Source of the DNA: Streptomyces chromofuscus
GTDB lineage: Bacteria; Actinomycetota; Actinomycetes; Streptomycetales; Streptomycetaceae
Reading direction: 5' to 3'
Assembly: GCF_015160875.1 (NCBI RefSeq)
Contig: NZ_CP063374.1
Coordinates: forward strand, 1,550,001 to 1,614,000
DNA: 64,000 nt
Below are positions 41,019 to 49,430 of this stretch, piece after piece (the stretch's first letter is position 1; each line of letters begins with the position of its first letter). The notes under the pieces are model-generated. The model saw nothing but the letters and a program-made list of their open reading frames with translations. It made no database searches and was not told the origin of the DNA. The position numbers were made by a program, and so were the translations under genes.

Positions 41019-41419
41019 ACGGCCTTCCCGTTGCGCCTCGGCGGACTGGTCAGGTGGGGACCGATCCGGTCGACCAGGTCGCGCATCTGGGCGCTCATCA
41101 GCCCCGGCTCGGCGACGATGTTGGAGAGCACCGCGAGATAGGCGTTGGGTCCCGCGGCCATCAGGTAGAAGTAGCCACCGTTGACCTCGATGAGGACCAT
41201 GCGCATCTGGCCGTCGCTGGTCGGGATCTCGTCGGCCACGGCGCTCGCCAGGCTCTGGAGTCCGGCGCAGGCCGCGGCGACGCGGTCGGCGGTGTCCGGG
41301 TCGCCGCCGTGGCGGGCGATGCGCAGTCCGTCGGCGGAGAGCACCACGATCATCTGGATGCCGGGCACGCCCTTGGCGAGGTCCTGGAGCATCCAGTCGA
41401 AGTTCGCTCGGTACGCCAT
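41015..41419 (-). CDS. rarB: Roadblock/LC7 protein (CvnB type)
   Basis: A 134-residue roadblock/LC7 domain protein: FDWMLQDLAKGVPGIQMIVV, LSADGLRIARHGGDPDTADR, VAAACAGLQSLASAVADEIP and MRMVLIEVNGGYFYLMAAGP. Related proteins regulate GTPases (MglB/Mgl-like). Its ATG shares one base with the CvnA stop (TGATG), and its stop overlaps the CvnC start. Confidence 0.93.
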   Translation of the reverse strand: MAYRANFDWMLQDLAKGVPGIQMIVVLSADGLRIARHGGDPDTADRVAAACAGLQSLASAVADEIPTSDGQMRMVLIEVNGGYFYLMAAGPNAYLAVLSNIVAEPGLMSAQMRDLVDRIGPHLTSPPRRNGKAV

Positions 41420-43020
41420 CAGTTGGAGTCCCTCTCGTCGTCGGCCTGGGCTGGGGCCGGCTCGGTGGTCGGCTGGGTGGACGAGGTCGGCTTCGGTCGT
41501 TTGAGCCCTTCCATGAACGCCTCGACCCACATCCCGGGCGGGGGCTGGTCCTTGTTCTCGGGCTTGGGCTCCGGGGCGCCCCAGACGGACCGGGGTTCAC
41601 GTCCCTCCCGTTCGGCGGCCTCCTTCTCGGCGCGCTCCGCGGCGTACTGCTCGCGGATCCGCTGGCTGAGCGGCGTCTTCATCCGGCTGCGGCGCTGCGG
41701 CAGACCATTGGCGGTCCACTCGGTGACGACCGGGACGTCGTCCTCCATGGAGACCGAGGCGGGGATCTTCGGGCTGGTGGGACGGCGTCGCTTCGGCGGA
41801 CGCTTGGGGCCCTCCAGCGCGTCGGGCGAGACGGTGGGCACGGAGGTGGCGCCGATGCCGTGGGCGAGTCCGACGCCGGGCTCGTCGGTCAGCATGTTGC
41901 TGGGCACGATGACCACGGCCCGGACCCCGCCGTACGCCGAGGACCGCAGGGCGACCTGCATGTTGTACGCCCGGCACAGCCGGCCGACGACGGCGAGGCC
42001 GAGGCGCGGGGCGTCACCGAGGTCCTGGAGGTCGACACCGGCCTTGGCGCGCTCCAGCATGCCCTCGATCCGCAGCCGGGCCTCCTCGCTGAAGCTGACG
42101 CCGGCGTCCTCGATCTCGATGGCGATGCCGGTCTGCACCCGGACGGCGGTGACGTGCACCTTGGTGCTCGGCGGCGAGTAGCGGGTGGCGTTGTCGAAGA
42201 GCTCGGCGCAGGCGTGGATGACGGGCTCGACGTAGATGCCCTTGACGCTGATGCGGCAGATGTTGTCCAGCTTGATGCGCCGGTACTCCAGGATGCGCGA
42301 CATGGCGCCGCGCAGCGTGCTGTACAGCGACACCGGCAGGGGCCACTGGCGTCCGGGTCGGCCGCCGCCGAGGACGGAGATGGAGTCGGCGAGCCGGCCG
42401 ATCAGCGCGTTGCCGTGGTCGATGCGCAACAGGTCGTCGAAGACCTCGGGGTTGCGGCCGTGGTCCTCCTCCATCTCCCGCAGTTCGTTGGCCTGCTGGT
42501 GGACGATCGCCTGCACGCGCCGGGCGATGGTGACGAAGGAGCTCGCGGCGGAGTCACGCAGGGCTTCCTCGTGGTCCACGATGCGCATCAGCTTCTTCAG
42601 CAGCTGGCGCTGCGGGTCCGGCATGTCCCGGAAGGCCGGGTCGACCAGGCTGAGCTGGCGGATCACCTCGACGGCGGTGACACCACCGGCCATGCGCCGC
42701 AGCGCGGTCGGCACGATCTCCTCGCCGAAGCGGGCCCAGGTCTCGTGGTGGTCGGCGATCCGCTGCTCCAGACCGGCGCTGTGCCGGCGGTGTTCGACCT
42801 GTGCGTCGCGCAGCGCGCGGCCGCGGCGCACCGCTTCGGCCGCGGTGGCGGTCACCAGGAGCGTGGCGACGGCGCCGCACACGCCGACCGCGATCCGGGC
42901 CGAGGGCGTCACCAGGGCGACGGCGGCTCCGGTCGCCGCGGCCATCAGTATCGCCGGGAGCAACAGCACGCGCGCGTAGGGAAGTTCACGGCGTGCGGGT
43001 GGAGATTGAACACTCACCAT
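41419..43020 (-). CDS. rarA: Conservon sensor-kinase-like protein (CvnA type)
   Basis: A 533-residue membrane protein. Two N-terminal helices (LLLPAILMAAATGAAVALVT and IAVGVCGAVATLLVTATAAE) flank a very short loop. A coiled-coil linker leads to an HATPase_c domain: the N box VIHACAELFDNATRYSPPST, then EIEDAGVSFSEEARLRIEGM and APRLGLAVVGRLCRAYNMQV. No HisKA phospho-acceptor domain is seen and the G1 box is altered, which fits CvnA proteins that may not be true kinases. The tail of about 130 residues is charged and Pro-rich. AGAGGG precedes the ATG. First gene of the conservon. Confidence 0.93.
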   Translation of the reverse strand: MVSVQSPPARRELPYARVLLLPAILMAAATGAAVALVTPSARIAVGVCGAVATLLVTATAAEAVRRGRALRDAQVEHRRHSAGLEQRIADHHETWARFGEEIVPTALRRMAGGVTAVEVIRQLSLVDPAFRDMPDPQRQLLKKLMRIVDHEEALRDSAASSFVTIARRVQAIVHQQANELREMEEDHGRNPEVFDDLLRIDHGNALIGRLADSISVLGGGRPGRQWPLPVSLYSTLRGAMSRILEYRRIKLDNICRISVKGIYVEPVIHACAELFDNATRYSPPSTKVHVTAVRVQTGIAIEIEDAGVSFSEEARLRIEGMLERAKAGVDLQDLGDAPRLGLAVVGRLCRAYNMQVALRSSAYGGVRAVVIVPSNMLTDEPGVGLAHGIGATSVPTVSPDALEGPKRPPKRRRPTSPKIPASVSMEDDVPVVTEWTANGLPQRRSRMKTPLSQRIREQYAAERAEKEAAEREGREPRSVWGAPEPKPENKDQPPPGMWVEAFMEGLKRPKPTSSTQPTTEPAPAQADDERDSN

Positions 43021-43335
43021 GTGGGCCCTCTGAAAGCAGTCGGCGGGGAGTCGGGGGAGCTTGTGGGGGTATGCGTCATGGGACTGTTGGGATCATCAGG
43101 ATTTTTGGAACAAGCGCACGAATACACCGCAACTCGGTGCGCTGCGGGCGAGCTTAGTCCGACCGGATCATCGCCGTGTCATATTCAGCAACCGCCTGAA
43201 ACGGCCCCCGCAACAGGAGTACGCTCAACCTCATTTACACGCACGGGTCACACTCGAACACCCTGCGTGACGGCGGGCGGGCATGCGAAAACGACTCACC
43301 GTGATGAGTGAATGACCGGTCGCTCAGGGACCGGC

Positions 43336-43351
43336 GGGGCGGCAACGCCCC
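43336..43351 (-). terminator. Short hairpin after the helicase gene
   Basis: GGGGCG (43336-43341), GCAA loop, CGCCCC (43346-43351): a 6-bp stem with a GNRA-type tetraloop, about 60 bases past the helicase stop. Without a U-tract it is only a possible terminator. Confidence 0.35.
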
Positions 43352-43353
43352 TC

Positions 43354-43383
43354 AAGGTGCGGGGAACTGCGCGCCCAGCGACA
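43354..43383 (+). repeat. Dispersed intergenic element, second copy
   Basis: AAGGTGCGGGGAACTGCGCG followed by CCCAGCGAC; it matches the copy at 6929-6960 at most positions. It lies downstream of the helicase gene. Confidence 0.6.
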
Positions 43384-43409
43384 GTCCACCCGCACCCGCC
43401 GAGAAACCC

Positions 43410-46214
43410 TCACCCCACCGACGAGTAGGCGACGACCCCCCGCAGCAGCCCCTCGACGGCCTTGCGCGAACTCTTCACGACCGTCGACCCCTCGGGCGCG
43501 GCCGCCGAGATCTGCCCCAGCACGTCGATGACCTGCTTGCACCACCGCACGAAGTCCCCCGCCGGCATCTCCGCCTCTCGCAGCACCTCGTCGAGCCCCT
43601 TGCCGGAGGCCCACATGTACGCGGCCCAGGCGAACCCGAGGTCGGGCTCCCGCTGCCCCACACCCTCGGTCTGGGTGATCCGGAACTCCTCCTCCAGCGC
43701 GTCCAGCCGCCCCCAGATGCGCACCATCTCACCGAGCGCGGCCTTGGCCTGGCCGGAGGGCAGCTTCGGCGCCATCGCGTCGTCGGAGACCCGCGCCTCG
43801 AACACCAACGCCGAAACGCACGCGGCGAGTTCCGCCGGAGACAGCCCCTCCCAGACGCCCTCGCGCAGACACTCGCTGGCGAGCAGGTCCAGTTCGCCGT
43901 ACAGCCGGGCCAGGCGCTTGCCGTGCTCGGTGACCTCGTCACCGCGCAGATAGTCCAGCTCGGTCAGCAGCGCGACGATCCGGTCGAACGTCCGGGCGAT
44001 CGTGTTCGTACGCCCTTCGATCCGCCGCTCCAGCTGCGAGGTGTCCCGCATCAGCCGGTGGTAGCGCTCGGCCCAACGGGCGTGGTCCTCCCGGTCGTTG
44101 CACCCGTGACACGGGTGCGCCCGGAGCGCGGCCCGCAGCCGCGCGATCTCCCGGTCGTCCGCGGCCTGCGACCGCCGCTTGCGCTGCCGCTCCGGCGGGA
44201 TGTGCCCGGCCTTGCTGCGCAACGCCGACGCCAGGTCCCGCCGGGACTGCGGTGAGCGGGCATTGAAGGACTTCGGGATGCGCATCCGCTCCAGCGCCTC
44301 CACCGGCACCGGGAAGTCGATCGACGCCAGCCGCTTGACCTGCCGCTCCGCGGTCAGCACCAACGGCCGCGGTCCGTCGTGGTGTTCGAAGCCCCGGTGC
44401 CCGTTGGACCGTCCGGCCGGCAGCCCCGGATCGAGCACCAGCGCCAGCCCGGCGTACTTCCCGCTCGGCACGTGGATGACGTCACCGGGCCGCAGCTTCT
44501 CCAGCGCGACGGCCGCCTCCGCCCGTCGCTGCACGGCGCCCTGCCGCGCCAGCTCGGTCTCGCGGTCCTTCAGTTCGCGCCGCAGCCGCGCGTACTCCTC
44601 GAAGTCCCCGAGGTGGCAGGTCATCGACTCCTTGTAGCCGGCGAGCCCTTCCTCGTTGCGCTGCACCTGCCGGGAGATCCCGACGACCGACTTGTCGGCC
44701 TGGAACTGCGCGAACGAGGTCTCCAGCAGCTCCCGCGACCGGTGCCGCCCGAACTGCTCGACCAGATTGACCGCCATGTTGTACGACGGCTTGAAGCTGG
44801 ACCGCAGCGGATACGTCCGCGTCCCCGCCAGTCCCGCCAGGGCCTCCGGGTTCATGCCGCGCTGCCACAGCACCACGGCGTGCCCCTCGATGTCGATGCC
44901 GCGCCGTCCCGCACGCCCCGTCAACTGGGTGTACTCGCCCGGGGTGATGTCGGCGTGCTGCTCGCCGTTCCACTTGACGAGCTTCTCCAGCACCACCGAC
45001 CGCGCGGGCATGTTGATGCCCAGGGCCAGCGTCTCGGTGGCGAAGACGGCCTTCACCAGCCCGCGGACGAACAGCTCCTCGACGACCTCCTTGAAGGTCG
45101 GCAGCATGCCCGCGTGGTGGGCGGCGATGCCGCGCTCCAGGCCCTCCAGCCACTCGTAGTACCCGAGCACGTGCAGGTCCTCGGGCGGAATCGAGGCCGT
45201 GCGCTCCTCCACCAGCGCCCGGACCTGCTCCCGCGCCTCCTCGTCGTTCAGCCGCAGTCCGGCGTACAGGCACTGCTGGACGGCGGCCTCGCAGGCGGCC
45301 CGGCTGAAGATGAACGTGATCGCGGGCAGCAGACCTTCCGCGTCCAGCCGTTCTATGACCTCCGGCCGGCTCGGCGTCCACACCCGCGACCGCTGCCGCC
45401 GCTCCCGCTCCCGGTCGGCCTCGCGCATGGCGCGGCCCCGTCTGCGGTCCTGGTACGACGGCCGGCTGGCCTCCATGCGGGCCATGCGCGTGAGGTCGGG
45501 GTTCACGGCCTTCTTGTGGCCCTCGCCCTCCTCGAACAGGTCGTACATCCGGCGCCCGGCGAGCACGTGCTGGAACAGCGGCACCGGCCGGTGCTCGGAG
45601 ACGATCACCTCGGTGTCGCCCCGGACGGTGTCGAGCCAGTCGCCGAACTCCTCGGCGTTGGACACGGTCGCGGACAGTGACACGAGGGTCACCGACTCGG
45701 GCAGGTGGATGATCACTTCCTCCCACACGGCGCCGCGGAAGCGGTCGGAGAGGTAGTGCACCTCGTCCATGACCACGTAGCCGAGGCCGAGGAGGGTCTG
45801 TGAGCCCGCGTAGAGCATGTTCCGCAGCACCTCGGTGGTCATCACGACCACCGGGGCGTCGGAATTGACGCTGTTGTCGCCGGTGAGCAGGCCGACCTTC
45901 CCACTGCCGTAGCGCCGGCAGAGGTCGTTGTACTTCTGGTTCGACAGCGCCTTGATGGGTGTCGTGTAGAAGCACTTCCGGCCCTGTTGCAGGGCGAGGT
46001 GAACCGCGAACTCGCCCACGATCGTCTTGCCGGAACCGGTGGGCGCGGCGACCAGCACCCCCTTGCCCGCTTCGAGCGCCTGGCAGGCCTCGATCTGGAA
46101 GGGGTCGAGGCCGAAGTCGTACATCTCGCGGAAGGACGCGAGCGCGGTGGCCTGCTCGGCGGCGCGCCGCCGCGCCGCCGCGTACCGCTCGGCCGGGGAG
46201 AGGTCCTCAGTCAT
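43410..46214 (-). CDS. DEAD/DEAH RNA helicase, Ski2/Mtr4-like with DSHCT domain
   Basis: A 934-residue helicase. It begins MTEDLSPAERYAAARRRAAE; an upstream in-frame ATG is not supported. Motif I is VLVAAPTGSGKTIVGEFAVH, Ia TTPIKALSNQKYNDLCRRYG, II VVMDEVHYLSDRFRGAVWEE, III LVSLSATVSNAEEFGDWLD, and motifs IV-VI include ALGINMPARSVVLEKLVKWN and TQLTGRAGRRGIDIEGHAVV. The C-terminal quarter is the DSHCT-like domain (CVSALVFEARVSDDAMAPKL ... GDFVRWCKQVIDVLGQISAA). It unwinds structured RNA, probably in RNA turnover or ribosome maturation. Confidence 0.93.
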   Translation of the reverse strand: MTEDLSPAERYAAARRRAAEQATALASFREMYDFGLDPFQIEACQALEAGKGVLVAAPTGSGKTIVGEFAVHLALQQGRKCFYTTPIKALSNQKYNDLCRRYGSGKVGLLTGDNSVNSDAPVVVMTTEVLRNMLYAGSQTLLGLGYVVMDEVHYLSDRFRGAVWEEVIIHLPESVTLVSLSATVSNAEEFGDWLDTVRGDTEVIVSEHRPVPLFQHVLAGRRMYDLFEEGEGHKKAVNPDLTRMARMEASRPSYQDRRRGRAMREADRERERRQRSRVWTPSRPEVIERLDAEGLLPAITFIFSRAACEAAVQQCLYAGLRLNDEEAREQVRALVEERTASIPPEDLHVLGYYEWLEGLERGIAAHHAGMLPTFKEVVEELFVRGLVKAVFATETLALGINMPARSVVLEKLVKWNGEQHADITPGEYTQLTGRAGRRGIDIEGHAVVLWQRGMNPEALAGLAGTRTYPLRSSFKPSYNMAVNLVEQFGRHRSRELLETSFAQFQADKSVVGISRQVQRNEEGLAGYKESMTCHLGDFEEYARLRRELKDRETELARQGAVQRRAEAAVALEKLRPGDVIHVPSGKYAGLALVLDPGLPAGRSNGHRGFEHHDGPRPLVLTAERQVKRLASIDFPVPVEALERMRIPKSFNARSPQSRRDLASALRSKAGHIPPERQRKRRSQAADDREIARLRAALRAHPCHGCNDREDHARWAERYHRLMRDTSQLERRIEGRTNTIARTFDRIVALLTELDYLRGDEVTEHGKRLARLYGELDLLASECLREGVWEGLSPAELAACVSALVFEARVSDDAMAPKLPSGQAKAALGEMVRIWGRLDALEEEFRITQTEGVGQREPDLGFAWAAYMWASGKGLDEVLREAEMPAGDFVRWCKQVIDVLGQISAAAPEGSTVVKSSRKAVEGLLRGVVAYSSVG

Positions 46215-46299
46215 CGTGCTTTCGAGCGTACCGGGCCGCACTGACAACAGGACGATCATTATCCGGATCCGATGCTTCGAATCCGGCGATAGCCGCAGC

Positions 46300-47190
46300 T
46301 CAGCGGCCCACGACCCGCACCGCCCGGGGCACGCAGCGCACGCTCGCCGGCAGCGGCCCCAGCGGCTCCCCGTCGGCGTAGGCGGTGACCCCGTCCGCCG
46401 CCAGCTCGACCCGCGCCGCCCGGTAGACGCTGACCTGCGGATGGTCGACGTGCCGGCCCCGGTACACCGTCGGGAACACCCGCAGCAGCGTCCTGCGGCT
46501 GCAGTCCCCCACCACCGTGACGTCGAACAGTCCGTCGCCGAGGTCCGCGCCCGGGCATATGCGCATGCCGCCGCCGTACGACGAGCCGTTCCCGACCGCC
46601 ACGAGGGTCGCCTCGATCTCCCGGACCTCGCCGTCGTCGAGGGTGAGCCGGTACGGGAACGGGCGGAACGCGGCCAGTTCGGCGATCATCGCGAGGTCGT
46701 ACTTGAGGCGGCCGGCCGGCAGCCGCATCCGGTTGCCCCGGTCGTTGACGCGCGAGTCGAAGCCGGAGGCGAGGACCGTGCCGAACCAGCGGTCCCCGAC
46801 CCGGCCGAGGTCGATGTCCCGCACCCCCTCTCCCTTCAGACCCGCGGCGATCGTGCGGCCCGCCGCGGCCGGGTCGCGCACGGGCAGGCCGAGGGCGCGG
46901 GCGAAGTCGTTGCCGGTGCCGACGGCGACCAGGCCGAGCGGGGTGTCCGTACCGGCGACGGCCTGGAGGGCGAGGTGGGCGATGCCGTCGCCGCCGACGG
47001 CGACGAGCGCGCCGGTGCCGTCCGCGACGGCGGCACGCGCGCGTGCCAGTGCGTCACCGGCGTCCCGCCCGACGACCGTACGCACCGAGAAGCCGGCCTC
47101 CCGCAAAGCGGAAGCGGCCGGCTGCGCCGCGTGGGCGCCCCGGCCGCGGCCCGCGGTGGGGTTGACGAAGAGGGTGATCTCGCTGGTCAC
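46300..47190 (-). CDS. Diacylglycerol/lipid kinase family protein
   Basis: A 296-residue DAGK-catalytic-domain protein. It begins MTSEITLFVNPTAGRGRGAH. The nucleotide-binding motif is ALVAVGGDGIAHLALQAVAG (GGDG), followed by PLGLVAVGTGNDFARALGLP, the family's second signature. Later parts include ICPGADLGDGLFDVTVVGDC. It phosphorylates a lipid such as diacylglycerol. The GTG start is preceded by TAGGGT at a 7-base spacing, so the mRNA is probably leaderless. Confidence 0.93.
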   Translation of the reverse strand: MTSEITLFVNPTAGRGRGAHAAQPAASALREAGFSVRTVVGRDAGDALARARAAVADGTGALVAVGGDGIAHLALQAVAGTDTPLGLVAVGTGNDFARALGLPVRDPAAAGRTIAAGLKGEGVRDIDLGRVGDRWFGTVLASGFDSRVNDRGNRMRLPAGRLKYDLAMIAELAAFRPFPYRLTLDDGEVREIEATLVAVGNGSSYGGGMRICPGADLGDGLFDVTVVGDCSRRTLLRVFPTVYRGRHVDHPQVSVYRAARVELAADGVTAYADGEPLGPLPASVRCVPRAVRVVGR

Positions 47191-47197
47191 GCCAGAG

Positions 47198-47203
47198 ACC
47201 CTA
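47198..47203 (-). promoter_or_regulatory. -10 box placed for a leaderless transcript (lipid kinase gene)
   Basis: TAGGGT on the minus strand, 7 bases before the GTG at 47190. No ribosome-binding site is possible between them. Confidence 0.5.
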
Positions 47204-47248
47204 CGAGGTGCCCGGCGATCTTCGGATCACGCCGTGATAACCGTTGGC

Positions 47249-48211
47249 TCAGGTCACGTCGTCGTACCCGTTGACCCGCTCCTTGCCCGACTGCTCGGGC
47301 AGGGCACGGCTCGCGCTGACGGTCTCCACCTCGCCGATGTCCTCCGGAGTCAGGTCCAGCTCCGAGGCCTCGTCGTCGGCGGGGCCCAGGGCCTCGCGGC
47401 GGCGCCGACGCCGGTCGTTGAGGAGGGAGACGACCACGGCGCCGAAGTACAGGATCCAGATGGGTCCGGCCAGCGCCAGCATGGTCAGCGGGTCGGTGCT
47501 GGGCGTGGCGATCGCCGCGAACACCGTGATACCCATGATCATCGCCCGCCACCAGCCGAGCATCCGCTTGCCGGAGATGGCGCCGGTGAAGTTGAGCATG
47601 ACCAGCAGCAGCGGCAGCTCGAAGGAGAGGCCGAAGACGAGCACCATGCGGGTGACGAGGTCGAGCAGGTCGTCGAGCGGCAGCAGGTTGTCCACGCCGA
47701 ACGGCGTGAACTCGATCAGCACGTTCGCGGTGGTGGGCAGCACCTTGTAGGCGAAGAAGGCGCCGCCGAGGAAGAGCGGGAAGCCGGTGCCGACGAAGGC
47801 GTAGGCGTACTTCTTCTCGTGCCGGTGCAGGCCGGGGGCGACGAAGGCCCACAGCTGGTAGAGCCAGACCGGCGAGGCCAGCACGACGCCGGCCATCAGG
47901 GACACCTTCAGCGCCAGCGTGAACGGCGCGAGCAGACCGTTGATGGTGATCTGGGCGCACGGCTCGGTGCTCTCGGCCGAGTCGGCCGACGCCCTGGCCA
48001 GTTCCTCGAACGACTGCGAGCAGCCGACCGAATCGAGGATCGGCTCGGTGAAGAAGTTGATGATGTCGTTGTAGAAGAAGGCGGCGACGACCGTGACGCC
48101 GACGATGGCCAGCAATGCCTTCGCGAGCCGGTTGCGGAGCTCACGCAGGTGCTCCGCGAGGGGCATCCGCCCCTCCGGATCCTTCTCCTTCTTGCGGGCA
48201 GGCTTCAGCAA
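47249..48211 (-). CDS. tatC: Twin-arginine translocase subunit TatC
   Basis: A 320-residue TatC with six transmembrane helices. The conserved start region is MPLAEHLRELRNRLAKALLA. The helices include IVGVTVVAAFFYNDIINFFT, LALKVSLMAGVVLASPVWLY, AFVGTGFPLFLGGAFFAYKV, VLVFGLSFELPLLLVMLNFT and AIATPSTDPLTMLALAGPIW. The loop after helix 1 is enlarged and has two Cys (VGCSQSF, EPCAQIT), a possible disulfide. TatC recognises twin-arginine signal peptides in the folded-protein export pathway. A TTG start with GGGAACG upstream is used. The C-terminal tail is charged and about 60 residues. Confidence 0.96.
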   Translation of the reverse strand: MLKPARKKEKDPEGRMPLAEHLRELRNRLAKALLAIVGVTVVAAFFYNDIINFFTEPILDSVGCSQSFEELARASADSAESTEPCAQITINGLLAPFTLALKVSLMAGVVLASPVWLYQLWAFVAPGLHRHEKKYAYAFVGTGFPLFLGGAFFAYKVLPTTANVLIEFTPFGVDNLLPLDDLLDLVTRMVLVFGLSFELPLLLVMLNFTGAISGKRMLGWWRAMIMGITVFAAIATPSTDPLTMLALAGPIWILYFGAVVVSLLNDRRRRRREALGPADDEASELDLTPEDIGEVETVSASRALPEQSGKERVNGYDDVT

Positions 48212-48259
48212 CCCACGTTCCCATCTCGTGCGGCAGGCCGGGGTCTCACCGGCCCTGCG

Positions 48260-48547
48260 TCAGCGCTTGGTCGTGTCCGTCGGTTCATTGACCGGGCGGG
48301 AGCTGGACACGTCGCCGGGCGCGGCCTGGATGATGCGCTGAGCCGGGGGCTGCTGCTCGTCGGTGTGCGGCGGGTCGGCCGGGGCGGACGACTTGTTGTC
48401 GTCCTTCATCGCCTTGGCCTCGCTCTTGAGAATGCGGGCGGACTTGCCGAGCGAGCGGGCCATGTCCGGAAGCTTCTTCGCGCCGAACAGCAGGATGATG
48501 ACGACGAGGATGAGAATGATCTCGGGGGCTCCGAGCCTTCCGAACAT
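48260..48547 (-). CDS. tatA: Twin-arginine translocase subunit TatA
   Basis: A 95-residue TatA. One N-terminal helix ([20 protein letters not shown]) is followed by the hinge and amphipathic helix ([20 protein letters not shown]) and a charged tail. FGxKKLP is the family signature. It multimerises to form the protein-conducting pore with TatC, whose gene begins 48 bases downstream. GAAGG precedes the ATG. Confidence 0.95.
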   Translation of the reverse strand: MFGRLGAPEIILILVVIILLFGAKKLPDMARSLGKSARILKSEAKAMKDDNKSSAPADPPHTDEQQPPAQRIIQAAPGDVSSSRPVNEPTDTTKR

Positions 48548-48807
48548 AAGTCTTTACCTTCTCACCGAGGCGGGTGGCTGGGGTGCTGTCCGACTGGTCG
48601 GACAAGTGTCCGAACGGTCGCGCTGACAGCGATCGTAACGCTCGGGGGTGAACGTGAGGCAATCCCCGTGCGTACTCCCGGTCCACGGCCCGGGCCTCGT
48701 TTTCCGGGCCGCGATCAGCAGCGTACCTTCCGCCTGGGGGAAGTTGACAGGGCGAAGCGACCCAAAGGCACATCAAGCGCAGGAATCACAGAGCGGCAGA
48801 GGACGAC

Positions 48808-49002
48808 TCACAGCGCGTCCACAGACCGCGCCGTGCTCACCGCCGCCCGTTCCAGATCCTCCGCGGCCCGGCTGATACGGCGCGCGGACTCCGACACCTG
48901 CCTGCCGAGGCGCTGGGCCTCCACGAACACCCGGACGGCGAGCACGCCGAGAACGGCGATTCCCAGAAAACCCACGGCTACCGCGAACATCGGCCAGAAC
49001 AT
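48808..49002 (-). CDS. Small single-pass membrane protein (leaderless start)
   Basis: A 64-residue protein of unknown function. It has one N-terminal helix (MFWPMFAVAVGFLGIAVLGV) and a charged C-terminal helix (VEAQRLGRQVSESARRISRA) that looks like the start of a DUF948-type membrane coiled coil. ATG 49002 follows a TANNNT box by exactly 7 bases. It precedes tatA on the same strand with 260 bases between. Confidence 0.75.
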   Translation of the reverse strand: MFWPMFAVAVGFLGIAVLGVLAVRVFVEAQRLGRQVSESARRISRAAEDLERAAVSTARSVDAL

Positions 49003-49009
49003 GCCCCTG

Positions 49010-49015
49010 AGCCTA
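49010..49015 (-). promoter_or_regulatory. -10 box placed for a leaderless transcript (64-residue membrane protein)
   Basis: TAGGCT on the minus strand, 7 bases before the ATG at 49002, with no ribosome-binding site. Confidence 0.5.
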
Positions 49016-49139
49016 GGGCCTGGGGTGCGTCCCCTGTGCACAGGGTGAGACAGCCTGGAGCACACCCGCGCCGCGGGATCCCGGCCCGCCCCACGCGGCA
49101 GCGCGACGCCCCGCCACACGGGTAGCCGCGCCCCAGCTC

Positions 49140-49430
49140 CTACAGAGTCGAGTGCAGCCGCAGGGTCCGGACCCCGCCCCCGGTGAGCAGCTCGACGATC
49201 CGCTCCCCCGCCGGCTTGCGGACGGACACGCCGCACTCGGGGCAGGTGAAGGAGTAGAACGTCGTACGGCTCGTGGCGCCGATGGCCAGGCGCAGGGCGC
49301 TCGCGGCGAGCTCGAAGCGGCCCCGGCAGTCCGGGCAGCCGGCCCGGAACACCACGGGCGTCACGCCCGTCATCCCCGCGAACGCGGACGCCACCGTCAT
49401 CTCCCGCACCCCGGACGCCGACTCGCTCAC
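49140..49430 (-). CDS. Small zinc-ribbon protein, downstream of pafC
   Basis: A 96-residue protein. Two CXXC knuckles 30-odd residues apart (RAGCPDCRGRFELAASALRL and YSFTCPECGVSVRKPAGERI) form a zinc ribbon. I do not recognise a named family. Its GTG overlaps the pafC stop (GTGA at 49427-49430), so it is translationally coupled to the PafBC regulator, hinting at a related role. Confidence 0.8.
   Translation of the reverse strand: MSESASGVREMTVASAFAGMTGVTPVVFRAGCPDCRGRFELAASALRLAIGATSRTTFYSFTCPECGVSVRKPAGERIVELLTGGGVRTLRLHSTL

Larger units (their letters stand above)
43021..43409. other. Promoter region of the conservon and 3' region of the helicase gene
   Basis: A 389-base gap without a supported gene. 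It holds the rarA promoter region on the minus strand, a short GNRA-loop hairpin after the helicase stop and a copy of the dispersed element at 43354-43383. Confidence 0.6.
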
